Assembly: GCA_025094145.1 (NCBI GenBank)
Contig: JALLLS010000027.1
Span: 356,812-420,811 of the forward strand
Length of the DNA: 64,000 nt
Source: Spinellus fusiger
Lineage: Eukaryota; Mucoromycota; Mucoromycetes; Mucorales; Phycomycetaceae
Direction: 5' to 3'
Position numbers and translations under genes: made by a program. The notes below the pieces were generated by a model, which saw only the letters and a program-made list of their open reading frames with translations, did no database searches and was not told the DNA's origin. This document shows positions 35,616 to 47,380 of this stretch, in pieces (positions within the stretch are counted from its first letter, which is position 1; every line of letters begins with the position of its first letter).

Positions 35616-36353
35616 ATGCCCAGAAAGTGTAAGTTATCATGCTTATCCAAGGGGTTAATTGATAGACTACTGTGACTTTTGTGATTGTTCGTTTCCTGAC
35701 AATGCAACTAATCGTACAAAGCACCTTCAGGGGTCTGTTCATCAAGCCAACCGCAAATACCACTATGACTGGTTCAAAGGTAATAGCAATAACAACAACA
35801 ACACACTTAAAGAAGAAGCAGAAAGAAGACTCACGTTGCTATAGACCCTGACGTGTTTATTACTGAACAAATGCAGAAGCCAGCCTGTCGACACTTTTAT
35901 ACACACGGCTACTGTGAGTTTGGACTAAGCTGTAAATTCAGTCATATTACCTATACAGCAGGCAAGTGTATATCTTATATATTTATAGATATATGTAATA
36001 GACAACCCAAAGTGCACGGCCTATAAGGGTGTGGGTTATAAGGCTAGGAAGAGGGGGTTTTGTAGATAGAAGGAAGAAATCCAGGCCTATACTATTCTTT
36101 CTAGAGATAACACTGTTATGTGTCTATATGTCTATGTGGGTGTGTATCCATAGGCCATCCCGTCTTTCCATCCGAGTTGGTAGAGTGGCTTCATCACCAA
36201 AAGACAACTTATGCAAAGACACCCAAACGTACCATCCCACGTCCTCCGCGGTACCGTCTTCCTGCTGGCTGGAAAGTACAAGAATTGCCTGTTTCATTAC
36301 AGCCTCCTTCTCGACAAGGGTACAATTGGACAGACGTAGGTTATTGGGGTTAG
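35616..36353 (+). CDS. ZMAT5: Zinc-finger protein, U11/U12 snRNP 20 kDa homologue (ZMAT5)
   Basis: In animals and plants this is a component of the U11/U12 di-snRNP, which recognises minor (U12-type) introns. Four exons fit: 35616-35628, 35666-35779, 35845-35961, 36154-36353, giving 147 residues (human about 170). The N-terminal U1C-like C2H2 finger reads MPRKYYCDFCDCSFPDN...NRTKHLQGSVHQ. It is followed by YDWF, then a CCCH finger with spacing C-x8-C-x5-C-x3-H (ACRHFYTHGYCEFGLSCKFSH), and a C-terminal RLPAGWKVQELPVSLQPP motif ending in GYWG, all in family order. The last intron appears to be GC-AG (GCAG|GCAAGT), which alone keeps the frame into GHPVFPSEL. Converges with the coiled-coil gene, 106 bp between stop codons. 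Confidence 0.9.
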
Positions 36354-36459
36354 AAATCAATAAAGAGAAGACGGTAAAAATAAAGAAAAGATACATGAAA
36401 AAGAGAATGTCTTATTCTTCATTTTGGGGTGAAGCCCATAGCCATGTCTCTATAAAATA

Positions 36460-37864
36460 CTATTCTGCCTCTTCCTTATTTTTATGTGCTAATGTATCAG
36501 GTGGATCGTACTCTGCTATCATTGCCAAGAGTCGTGCATTGTGTTGTTTTGTTTCTTTGTATTGCTCTGTTAACATGGACAGACGCTGCCTAGCATAATC
36601 ACGCTGTGCTTCTAAAGATTGCATCTTCTTTTCTTTCTCTGCAATGGTCTGTTGCGTACGCTATAGAAACAGAAGAGGAGGTCTCAGTGCATGCAGTCTT
36701 CTTTAAGGAAGAAATGAAAACATCCCCTCTATGTCTTACCTCTAATTTGATATGAATCTGACTCATCTTCTCATCCACCTGAGCAAGTAAACGAGATGTA
36801 CTCCGTATAGATTCCTTAAGGGAAAAAAGAAACACTCTTCTATCAACCACAGACTCCTCTTGGGCTTATCATCAGTGCCATTACTTTACCATAATGTGTT
36901 CATTCTCTGCTGCATCTATATCTCGCCTCTTTCTCTTTGATTCTACTTGTCTTCTAAGATCACTGTTGGCTAAATCATAACTAGCATTCTGTCGCTTATA
37001 GATTCGATGTTCATCCACCAATTCTTGAAGGTAGATCTTTTGTTTTAATTGGGCCTCTTCCATAGCAAGTTGATGTTCCTTCTCCAATGTCTATACCTCC
37101 ATCAATAAAGATGAGTTGTCATGGCCCATAGAAACACATCTTCTTTCTAATGAGTCCATATCATTCTGTTACCTGTAGCTCTGCCTTTAGTTCTTCCTCT
37201 CTATAAAGTGCGGCCTTTGTTTCTGAGTCTTTGATTTCTGCTTTGACTTGTAAATCCTTCTGGAACCGCACCAGTTCACCCACTAAACATAATAGAATGC
37301 ATGAATAATTAAACACATAGATGGGTAGATGAGCAAATAATAAGGTAGCTTCCTTTATTCTTCTTCTTTTCATGCTGTTACATTCTCTCCCATTAATATA
37401 CTAGAATCAATAATACTGATAATACTGATAATACTGATAATAATAATACTGATAATACTGATAATAATAATACTGATAATACTGATAATAATAATAATAA
37501 TAATAAAAGGGAGACCTACACTTATCACGGTTCAATGCCACCAACTTCTCCATATCCCCCATTTTCCCCTATGAAAAGATAGGATTGAGTGGTCTAGTGC
37601 TAGTTGAATACTACTATCACTTACTCTCATATCCCATTTTGGCCGCTGTTTCAAGTCAGCCGCAATAGAGGCTATGGTAGGCAGTGTATGGTGAGGCTGT
37701 TCATTAGCTGTAGTATTATGTGTGCGTGGTTGAGGCTGTGATGTGGTGGGCCGCTGTGGTGTCTTCTTTTGGGGAAGTGGGCGTGGGTGCAGTGGACGCT
37801 TTCTACCAAGAGAAGAAGACTCATTACTGTCTACTCTGTGCTTGACAGATAAATGGCTGGTCAT
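36460..37864 (-). CDS. Coiled-coil protein, function unknown
   Basis: Minus-strand multi-exon gene from ATG 37864 (MTSHLSVKHRVDSNESSS) to a TAG at 36460-36462. The N-terminal 80 residues are basic and Pro/Thr/Gln-rich (KRPLHPRPLPQKKTPQRP), probably disordered. The rest is almost wholly heptad coiled coil: GKMGDMEKLVALNRDK, ELVRFQKDLQVKAEIKDSET, KEHQLAMEEAQLKQKIYLQE, DLRRQVESKRKRRD, TSRLLAQVDEKMSQIHIKLE, EKEKKMQSLEAQRDYARQRL, and an end AEYDPPDTLAHKNKEEAE. No catalytic motif, so not a motor by itself; a cytoskeletal or scaffold role is possible but unproven. The junction between the second and third exons (37522-37568 to about 37285) does not keep frame with the best-looking donor; a weaker donor (C|GTGATA) does. 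Confidence 0.6.
37405..37506. repeat. (ATA/ACTGATA) minisatellite in intron
   Basis: Tandem TACTGATAA and TAA/TAATAA units filling much of an intron of the coiled-coil gene. Confidence 0.9.
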
Positions 37865-38885
37865 GAAGAGAAAGAGATAAAATGAAAGTCACACGAGAGA
37901 AGAAAGCGGACAAATGCATAAGTAAAAGGAAGAGGAAAATTTTGGCCAGAAAATGGGCACAGTCAAAAGAACTTTTTTCCTTGTCATAAATTATTTCCTT
38001 TTTAGTATATAGTGGCTTATAAGCATTTAATTTTCTGTTTTTGCCTGTCTGCCAGTCTGTCTGTAGGTCAGTTCATTCTTATTGCGGATGAAAATGGAAC
38101 AAGGCAATTACGAAGGCCCTGACGGACTATCAAAATAGAACAGTTGTGCTTTCAAATTTCTTCTTCTTTCATACTCCGGGTCAGCTGAAAAAACCTCCAC
38201 CTTTTATTTAAGGCAAATAGAAAGGAAAATGAAGGTGGATCCACACCCAAAGACATTTTTGGCTTTTAAGCAGTGACAAAACCTTCCTTTTACGTGGATC
38301 CCATAGAAATACCTTTTATATAGACTGAATTTTAAAATCAAAGGTTTGTAGGTATCCAAACTATTATTTTCTTTTATAGAATATTTCACTATCAAATTGT
38401 ATTATCAATAGAAATGTATTGTTTACTATAATATTATAGCTAATTATATACTACAGTCCTATGCAGTTGTCGTCTTTGATCTTAGATATCAAAGGAATCC
38501 GGCCAGTTAACGTGTGGTTAAACTCTGCTCTTTATTCATTCAAATATACACTTCTTTTATACTTATTTTCTCTTACTATTCTACTACTATAAGATATGAT
38601 GTCAGGTATACATTTGCTGATATGCTGCGAGAGTGTCAATGACATAATGCTTTGTAGTATTCTGTGTTGCTCACGCATCACTACTACCTTTCGTCATTTT
38701 CCTTTTTAGTTGCTCAGGGACACAAATGACAAAACATCCATTTTTGGAAAGCAGCCTTACGACACAGTAAATGAGTAGACGATAAACTATGTTTTATTTC
38801 TTATTCTTCAACAATAAAATAGACGTATTTTTTTTTCTTTTATAACTTATTCAGAAAATAACCTTAAGCAATAGAAATAAGTAGA
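37865..38885. other. Intergenic with dispersed repeat copy
   Basis: Promoter side of the coiled-coil gene, then the inverted repeat copy at 38300-38435 and AT-rich sequence. No coding frame accepted. Confidence 0.45.
38300..38435 (-). repeat. Dispersed repeat, copy 2 (inverted)
   Basis: Reverse-complement partner of 35130-35275; blocks as described there. Sequence upstream at 38190-38290 also carries short internal inverted motifs (GGTGGATCC / GTGGATCCC), suggesting the end of a larger element. Confidence 0.6.
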
Positions 38886-38887
38886 CT

Positions 38888-39325
38888 ATTAGCCAAGAAC
38901 ATGAAGATAGTCCCACTAAAAGAAGAGAGCATACTATGTTTATTTGAGGTCAAATCACAGGACAATGGAAAAGACATGCTACTTATCAAGAGATTGCTGA
39001 TGAGATTGATATCCCAAAGAGCACAATGGGCAGGATCGTTCTATTGTATAAAAACAGAAGCACAACACAACCTAAAATGTGTACAGGAAGGCCTGAAAAA
39101 GTACCATCTACTTTAAAACTGGTTATCGTTTTGTTGAGTCACACAGCATTAGAAAGGGTACGATTTCTCTTTTTTGAAATCCTGAGGAAGAACATGCTTT
39201 ATGCATGAAAAGACTACGACCTCAAAACACATACTAATGACCTCAAATTCAACACAAAGATAGTTTAACATATTGTTTATATTATTATATAAAAAAGTTT
39301 TTATTTAATACTTTTGTCGTGTTCT
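38888..39325 (+). mobile_element. Tc1-like fragment (transposase N terminus plus terminal sequence)
   Basis: 38940-39115 translates, across one frame change, to a transposase DNA-binding start: QITGQWKRHATYQEIADEI, DIPKSTMGRIVLLYKN, TQPKMCTGRPEKV (helix-turn-helix then the GRP hinge of Tc1 proteins). It is followed by GAGTCACACAGCATTAGAAAG (39137) and about 180 bp matching the left terminal region of the element at 48724, in the same orientation. The remnant is chimeric or heavily deleted. Confidence 0.65.
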
Positions 39326-39506
39326 GACTTCAATCCAAAGATTCTCTATGAATAGGTCAACACGAGTAGTATGCTGTGACATTCAGAATACTCTATGAAA
39401 GACAGACATAGACAGACACAAGTAGACAGCCATAGTTAGACAAAAACACAGACAGATTGGTCACCTTTTTCTCTGACGAAAGAAAACCTCCCACACATTC
39501 TCTACC

Positions 39507-42500
39507 TCACTCTACCTCACTCGCAAAGAAAAGTTCCATCTTTCCCTGTTGAGGTCTTACCTCAGTAAACAGTTCATCAACCATCTCCCAATTTACTGGG
39601 TAGTGATTTTTATCCGCTACATCCCTAGAATACGATGGCGTCTTCTTTTTTCTAGATTCAATTTTAGATTGTGCTCTTGCTGCTTTCTTCAAACAATCCT
39701 CAATACGATCTTTATCGGTACATGTTTTCTTGGCCTAAACAAGAAAGAAAAAAAAAGCGTGTAAATTATTCCTTGTCTATACTTTATATTGAATGCTATT
39801 CATTATATACCTTCTCAAAGAAGCGAATTGCTTTGCTATAGTGCCCTTGGAGATGGCATATCTCACCGACCTGTCCACCATGAGTCTCCGCCAACTCAAA
39901 ACAACTAACGGCACGGTCATACTCTCTACACAGCAGTCATAAGAATGAGTAACCCATAAGAATAAATAAATAAAGATATACTTACTCTAGATGACGATAG
40001 CACTCTCCAAAACTGCACCACAAAGACTGCCAGAAATCACTCAGGTTCTCATGCCTCTCATCTGTGGCCACAGCTGCCATGCTCAACCCGTCTAGGGCAG
40101 CCCGGTAGCTAATGTCATAATGAATCAACTGTGTATTTTCAACGTGTCCAGTCCCACTTGTCTTTTTTCATATAATAGATACCCATCTCAAGGTAGACAT
40201 GAGGGTCATTCTTGTATATTGTTTTGCTTTTGGATAAGTTTTTAATGGCCTCATCCAGACGGCCAATCTTCATATAGTATTTTCCAAGGGCCAGGTAGGG
40301 TCGATGTGAACTGTTTTTTAAAAAAAAGAATAACTCGTCAGTAAGTGTCGAAGCCACTAGCGCACATTACTTAGACACGATTATATTGCATTCTTGGTAT
40401 GCCTTAATGCCTGCTTCATGGTCACCCATAAGGGCACATGCATCACCTAGCCTCATCAGTGCATACTCCATGCATGGATTGTCATTTAAGACATCCCTAG
40501 TATCAAAACACACATTCAGTTAGGATGAATGAAAGATATATATATAAATAAATAAAAGTATTGAGTTTTTCACTTACATGAAGTAGGTTTTTGCTGAGGT
40601 ATACTCCTCAATCATCATATGATAAAGGCCCACCACATACTTTGTCTGGAACTTATCAGATAATAAGTCTGTAAGACCGGTGTTAAGAATCCTTGAGCAA
40701 ATTGTGTGCTATTTGGGTTTAAAAGAGTATATTTATCAAAGATGCAAAGAGTGCATCTGCTCTCACTATTTATGCTATTCTACATTTTACATATATGGAA
40801 ATACTATAATAAGTTCTCCTGAAAAAGGTAACCAGGTCTCTCTATTTCCAACACCAGTAATAAGTTGATGGAGTTCAATCTTCATCTTCAGCTCATAATA
40901 GCACAAGGCCAGGGTTGGGATAATCCGAACATAGTATGGATCTTTCTGACGTACTCTATAGAATAGAATCCTAGGCTTGAGTTGTCTGTTCCCCAATGAC
41001 AATGGATGGTGAATGTCCTTACCTCAGGCACACTTGCAGGGCTTCTTGATAGTGGCCATTGCTGAAGTAAACCTCTGCCTTGCTCAACAGTATGTCTGTG
41101 CAATCCTTTAGTCCAAGGTGGGTTCTTACCACATTTTCGGCTCCATCGACATCTCTCAGATGGGCATACTACAGAGTTCTATGAGTCCACGGAATGCGAA
41201 ATAAGATCACTTACCTGTCTGATCTTCATTGAATACAGAGATCGGATCACTTCATCGTTGGATCCACAGTGTTCTTGGTAGTTAAGTCCCGTCACAAAAG
41301 CCCATTCTAATAGCCATGGGTTATTATCCTTTCTTATTCTCATTCTAAAGAACAAGCACATTGAAGTGTCATGACTCTTACCAACTTCTCCTGATAGTAG
41401 CTTGTTATCTACCAAGAAATCCAATGCCTAGACATCTCTTCGTTATTACATAGTTCTTGATATAAAATATAAAATAAAGTACTTTACCTCACAACACCGT
41501 GCATCTATCATCAGTGCATTCACGAACTGAGCCGAGGCTAGCTCTGGTTGATCCAACTTCAAGTACGCTCTTCCTCTTTCCAAATTGATCAAAGACTCAG
41601 TCTAATGATGAATCAACACAAATGCATTAGTACAAGAACAGAGAAAGTGAACAGAAGACTACTATCTATAGTGTGTTTTCTACTGTACCTTGATGGTGCT
41701 TGAAGGAGTCCACTCTATTTCCCCATACAAACGAACAAACGAACATAGTTAGTTACTTGGTTAGTTACTTAATTAGTAATAAGAAAAGCTACTTGCTTGT
41801 TTCATTGAATAGTGTATAGGCGCCAATGTATTCGAATGTCTCATTGTAACGTCCCAATGTGTTCTATAAGAAATAGATAGATACACAAGTACATAAATAC
41901 ACACATACACATGCATGTCTTTATACAGTGTTCTCTGTAGTTGCTTACCGTACACACAGCCGCAAAGTACTGGCCACGGACTTCACCCTTCACAAGATTG
42001 TTTTTGTCTAGCAAATCCAAGGCTCTTTCGTGTTGGCCTGTCTGCATGTAGAGTCCAATCAAGTCGAGATAGTCGTTGTTGGTTCTGTCTACAGTGCACA
42101 TATATATAAAAGAGAATATTTCTTGTTTAATATACACATTCTTTCTCACTCTCACTTCTTTTTGTATTGAGTAGAGTATCTTCCTTACCTGACATATCGA
42201 CAATCTTCTCAGTATGGTAGATAGCATTGTAAGGTGAATGGATATCCATCGCCCCCAGAAAGAGTTCTCTTAGCTGGTTCTTTATGTCCTTGTAATGAAG
42301 ATTCGCCAGAGATCGTTTTGTTTTGTCCTGAGGTGTAGCATCGCATTGGATGGCCTCATTATCAGACTTTTTTGTAGGAGCAATTGAGCTCAAGAGCAGG
42401 CTGGCTTCATGCTTGTTGAATAGAGAGGGCTCTCTTGGAGCGTACTCTGCTGAGGACTTATTTTGACAAAGCTCACTGCCGCTTTCAAGAGGGCGTTTTG

Positions 42501-42746
42501 GTGAAGAGTCAAAAGAGTGCTGGGAGATACAGTTTCATTTACAGATGAGTGGTTCTGGATATTGACCTGGGAGGAGAGGTAGTCGCTTAAAGGAGACTCA
42601 GATGGATCTTGTCTCAGGGCGGATAAGAGACTGTGGGACACATTAGGACGTGAACCAGACTGTCTTCTAGGAGACTGCAGAAAAGAGTGTTTTTTAGGTG
42701 ACTGTGGGGGAAATCTCGAAGACTGGCAAAAAGGTGTAAATTTCAT
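39507..42746 (-). CDS. CDC16: Anaphase-promoting complex subunit Cdc16 (APC6), TPR protein
   Basis: TPR scaffold subunit of the APC/C ubiquitin ligase, which drives exit from mitosis. Minus-strand gene with at least 13 exons, from ATG 42746 (MKFTPFCQSSRFPPQSPKKH) to a TGA at 39507-39509. After a Ser/Pro-rich N terminus the spliced frames give TPR after TPR: YLDLIGLYMQTGQHERALDL, LINLERGRAYLKLDQPELA, ALDFLVDNKLLSGEV, EVYFSNGHYQEALQVCLR, DPYYVRIIPTLALCYYELK, KYVVGLYHMMIEEYTSAKTY, MRLGDACALMGDHEAGIKAY, HRPYLALGKYYMKIGRLDEA and HVYLEMGIYYMKKDKWD. The stretch from DPYYVRIIP to PHVYLEMG follows the order of human CDC16. The C terminus is basic then acidic (KIESRKKKTP ... FFASEVE). The N-terminal exon joins through a 51-nt intron (CAG|GTCAAT...CCCAG|CACTCT) with an unusual donor. 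Another TPR subunit (Cdc23/Cdc27) is less likely. Confidence 0.75.
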
Positions 42747-42936
42747 GGTGTTCTAGACTATCATAGTTAATATATAGATGCATGAATTGTAAAGTAAACA
42801 GTAGAAGGTTTTAGGATTTTCAAATACAGATTTCCTTCTTTAGTCTTCTGGTTTATCTTAATAGTATTATGACTTTATGAATTCATTAGATAGAGACGTA
42901 AAAGTTTCAATGCATAAAGATAGTAGTGTTGGTAAT

Positions 42937-43615
42937 ACATAACAGTGGCTTTTATTACACGATTACTTAGTAACCACTATTATCTTTTGACATCGATCAC
43001 TGTCTGGCATCTCCGCCCTATGCTAGCAATGAGGGTATCTGTCACTTCTTTAGATATTTTACCTTATTCTAGCATCAGGGCCGTCTCTAGATGTTCCATA
43101 GTAGTATATACCTTTCTGTTATTCTTGATAATCTGCTTTAGGTAGGTTTATATATGCTCAATTAGATTGAGATTGGGACTTTGTGAGAGCCAGTAAAAAG
43201 TCATTAATATATCATTTACTACTCTCTGATTGAGTTGCTTTGCTCGTATTGGGTCTGGCATTGTCCTCTTGTAAACAGCCACTGATTCCGAGGTTTAGGT
43301 GAGGGAGATTTTTGAACTTTCTTCATTGGCCATTCTTGGATGAGGGTACCACCAAGCCTGTCTCCTTGAAATGCTTTATTCTGTCTAAGGCATAACGAAG
43401 TTCATGTTCAGCACCTGGTGGAGAATGGCCGAGCAATTTTTGGTACTGGTATGCTTTTTATACATCTCAGGGGTTTTGATGAGAATATTTATGATGTTGT
43501 TTGAGTCAAGCATTATTAAAAATAGTTATGAAAAAAGAAAAGAATAGTTTATGTTATTTTTTAGTATAAAAATAGTGAAGAATTTAAAAGGCCTCATTAT
43601 TTTCTTTGGTTCACT
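42937..43615 (-). mobile_element. Tc1-like element family B, internally deleted copy
   Basis: The reverse complement begins like the other B copies (TCTTCACTATTTTTATAC near 43580; SNNI-N-ILIKTPEMYKKHT frame at about 43440-43520), then jumps to the C-terminal transposase region (TGGCTCTCACAAAGTCCCAA near 43180; PNLNLIEHI). About two thirds of the transposase is missing, so this is a non-autonomous, MITE-like derivative. It lies about 180 bp beyond the KU80 stop codon and about 190 bp before the CDC16 start. Confidence 0.7.
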
Positions 43616-43794
43616 TTGCTAGGACTTTTATAATAACAGTAATGAAAGGATCTTCAAAGTGCTTGTCATAAGAAGAGTAAAAAGATCCAAGGATAACTCT
43701 TTATAGATATAAAGATAAGACCATCATAGACTATACTAACTAAAAATCCTCCAACTATAAACCAATTAGTATAGATCATACACAAAATAGAGTT

Positions 43795-46700
43795 TTAGAA
43801 AGAGTATAGATAACTTACAAGCTGATCAATATTATCTGTAATATCTGTGTTAGCTGGCTCTGTCATTGTATTAACCAAAAAGAACTGCAAACATGAAGAA
43901 TGAAAAAATAAAAATAAATAAATAAAATATGAATAAATTCTTAGCCATCAAACATATCTACTTACTTCATTTGCTGTTGTTTCTGTTTCTTCAGAGTCAA
44001 CTGCCTCTTCTTTTTTAATTAAGGTTATATTTTTAGATTGCATTAATTTCCAAAAATTAAGATGGCCAGATTGTGGATTTGAGGGCTCACAAAGAGCCTT
44101 CAGATCATATAGACACTGATTGAACTCTTTTGCATAAAATTTCTATCCATACTATCAGTGACGGTCTTACATTAATAGCCTACCTTTAAAGCAGTGACAC
44201 GTAAAGCATCAAGACAGTCAATGACCACATTGTACCACAACTCTCCATAGGAAGAGGATGCAAGTTCAAGGATCATTGCATGCATCTGTTGAACAGCTAT
44301 AAGAAAAGACGAAAATGAGTTAAGAATGATATAAATGGAGTCGATATTTTTAATATATATGTATACCTGTTTTTGATAGATCTTGACTTGTATTAGCCAC
44401 CATGGCTTTGAAATCTTCCACCGGATTAAGCCATGTAATCGTGTTCACATCTCTATTGGCATATAAGGCAAGATCTTCCTCATACGATGACATTTTATCT
44501 TGTCTTAGTTTCTTGTTGTAAGGTTCATACATCTCTTGGGAATTGTTTATATTATCGAATTTCAGGAGAGGCTCTACAATAACATCCTCATCTTTGGCTG
44601 TTCCGTATGTTCTTTTCTTAAATGGCTGTGGTTTGTTGACTGATTAACAATACAAAAAAGTATATATCATTATTATTTATTTATTTATTTGATTTTTTTG
44701 TCTATATACTATTTATCATACCTTGCTGTATAGAAAAGAGTGAGATTATAGAGTCACGCCATTGTTTTGTATTCTCCAAAAACTCTGGTAAAAGTGTATG
44801 TTGTTTGAGAAATGTAGGATGAAACTCAGGAAGAGAACTTTGAGGATCAATGGCTCTATCTTGAATAGCCTGTTGAAGTCTCCAGTTCATAGGATTAAAT
44901 ACTTTTTCTTGATGTAAATATTCGCATGGATTCCTAAGTAAATGATAAATAATAATAATAATAACAGTGACTTTGTCTATATAGAAACGTACCCATTTTT
45001 GTCTCGGTCAGCATTCATAAGATCCATACTTTCAATAAGTTTCTCCATACTTTCAAGCATTTTATCATCGGGTATCTGGTACTGAGATGAATCATCTTGT
45101 TTTTTAATATCCTCCTCTGCAACCTTAGTTGGTTTTTTCACAATATTTGGAAGGTCATCTGTGAAAGGAATCTAATAAGAATATTTGTACGCAAACGTAC
45201 TTTTGATTTGAGTACATTCTATGCGATTAATAAAGTATAATCTATTGCTTACTTCAACATAATTCAAAACAGAGGCATCGCCCTCAATAGTAGGGAAAAG
45301 AACACCGAGTTTAGGTGCTGACGTTCGCTGTTTGACAAATCGAACAAGAGCCACAGATTGAGTTTCATGCATTGCATGGACTATAGCACTTATGGCTGTC
45401 ATAGATTCAAAATGGTTGGTATTTCCAATGACTACATAAACTGAAGATGACATATAGTATACGGGAAACTATTGTCGTTGATTAGATTTATTGGAACCCT
45501 TCTTCTTCAAACAAGCCATCGATAAATAAGAATAGACCTACTCTACCTTGGAATCTGGAAAATAGCCAAGCATAAACATGGCAGGCTCCTCACATGGATC
45601 TTTACTTATTATCTGCTCTTTGGTGATGGGAATAGGTGTTATTCCAAAATACTGGATTGTCAGGAGCTTGTTCTCATCTATAAACATTTCATCTGCGGTG
45701 CTCTTCGTATCAAATACATCTTTTTCGTTTGAATATTCATCCTCTGAGTCTCCACTTTCCTCATACAGTTGGGATTTGTTTTTATAAAAAGGATAGGTAT
45801 CCAAATGCTTTGAATACTTCAACTTGTATTTGCGATCAGTAACGACTTTTCCATAGGATTCATCTGTGGGATCAGAAAGACAAGAGAATTGTTTTGCCGG
45901 CATGGTGTTTACTGGTTTTGTACGCAAGTACATGTATATCTCTGGATCTGTCTCTACTTCTGCTTCTCCTAGTCTCGAACCTCCTAGTCTCAAGACCCCA
46001 CGGAAAGTAGTTGTAGGCTTGACATTTTTCTTAACAAATTTATTAGCAATGTCAAAGGCTTCCTCCAGAGTTTGAAGACAACTTTCACCGCCAGTTTCTT
46101 TAGTGAGTTTTTCCCAATAATCTTTGTTATTTATCTATTCATGGAAACAAGAGAGCACCAAAAATAATAATAATCAATAAATAAACAAAGGGAGTGTAGA
46201 TCCATCTGTTATACAAATACATCATTTGCTTGTATACAAATATATTTACAATATTACCTGAATATCGGTGTGAAGTGGTTGTTCCAAGTAGCTGTATTTA
46301 TCCATAGGTCATATAGTATTAGATCCAATGGTTTCTCTCCCATAATGAGGAGCTTACATGACCACTAGACTAATCTTCTGTGTTAATAAAGTCTGTTGTA
46401 TCTGAGCTATGCTATGCCACTTGATATAGTTTCCAGGAGCATTCATTAATATGATTTGCTTTTCATATTTGAGTTTTTTGCAATGCTTGATCAGCATAGA
46501 AGTTGCAACCACAAGGGCATCCACAGCTAATAGGGTCAATATCACTTAGTATTGGTGGTGGTGTGGTTATTATTATTATTATTATCACTTGTGGCGTTAT
46601 GACCTTACTATTCTTCTTTTCTTTCTCTTTACACCACTGTGCTCTAATATAAAACTTTCTATTGTTTATTTTCTTACCATCAGATTCTACATTTTTTTCT

Positions 46701-47187
46701 AACGGTTCTATAAACATTATTTTACGAAGAGTATTCATATTGGGCTGCTGTATATTCTCCAAAACAGAAATATGCTGATACTGTCCCGGGATTTCTTCAG
46801 TTAAATCATGCTTTGTCTCTGGGTAAATTTATATAAACACAACAGTATAGATACACATGTGCGTGTTTAAAGATATAAGTTACAGTTGTTACAGAGTGTC
46901 TATTGTGTGTGTGTGTGTGAATCATTTCTTATTTACCGTCAGTGCCCAACACTATAACACCTGTCATGTCTGTCTTTCTTCCGGCTAACAGCTAGAATAA
47001 GGTTGAAAATTAGAAATTCTCTTGCAAGTCATGGCATAGGAAAAAGGAACAGGCGTACTTTTCTTTCAATATGCTTTCTAACAATTTGCCGTGCTTTATT
47101 AAAAGGACCTAGAGCACCTTCAGTAGACTTGGTATCCCATGGCTGGGTTGTATCCAGAATATAAATAGTAGCCTTTTTATCTGTCAT
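43795..47187 (-). CDS. KU80: Ku80 subunit of the Ku DNA end-binding heterodimer
   Basis: With Ku70 it forms the ring that binds double-strand ends for non-homologous end joining and telomere maintenance. Multi-exon minus-strand gene from ATG 47187. The N-terminal vWA domain starts MTDKKATIYILDTTQPW and continues QIVRKHIERK, LLAGRKTDMTGVIVLGTD, DALVVATSMLIKHCKKLK and KQIILMNAPGNYIKWHSIA. The core beta-barrel shows LRLGGSRLGEAEVETDPEIY, LLTIQYFGITPIPITKE, PAMFMLGYFPDS, YVVIGNTNHFESMTAISAI and ALVRFVKQRTSAPKLGVLFP. Next come PDDKMLESMEKLIESMDLM and the C-terminal arm NPMNWRLQQAIQDRA and ITWLNPVEDFKAMVAN, then a helical domain. The last exon reads DNIDQLVSYLYSF to a TAA at 43795-43797, although the GTAAGT there could instead be a donor. 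The C-terminal DNA-PKcs-binding motif of animals is not seen. Confidence 0.92.
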
Positions 47188-47380
47188 TCTTTAGAGGGGA
47201 AAAAGAAAAGACTCACAAAGACAACAGGTGAGGCTAAAGTGTAGTATTTTATGTTTATTTATTTGATAAATAGACGACGGTACTGTGGTGAAATAGAGTT
47301 CTATAAAAGGATAGAGAGTGTTTAAAGATCAGAACATCCAAAAGAAAAAGACAGTCATTTAGCTCAGATGCAAATAATTG
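47188..47380. other. KU80 upstream region
   Basis: Short AT-rich stretch before the LINE remains; presumably the KU80 promoter. No specific site recognised. Confidence 0.4.
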
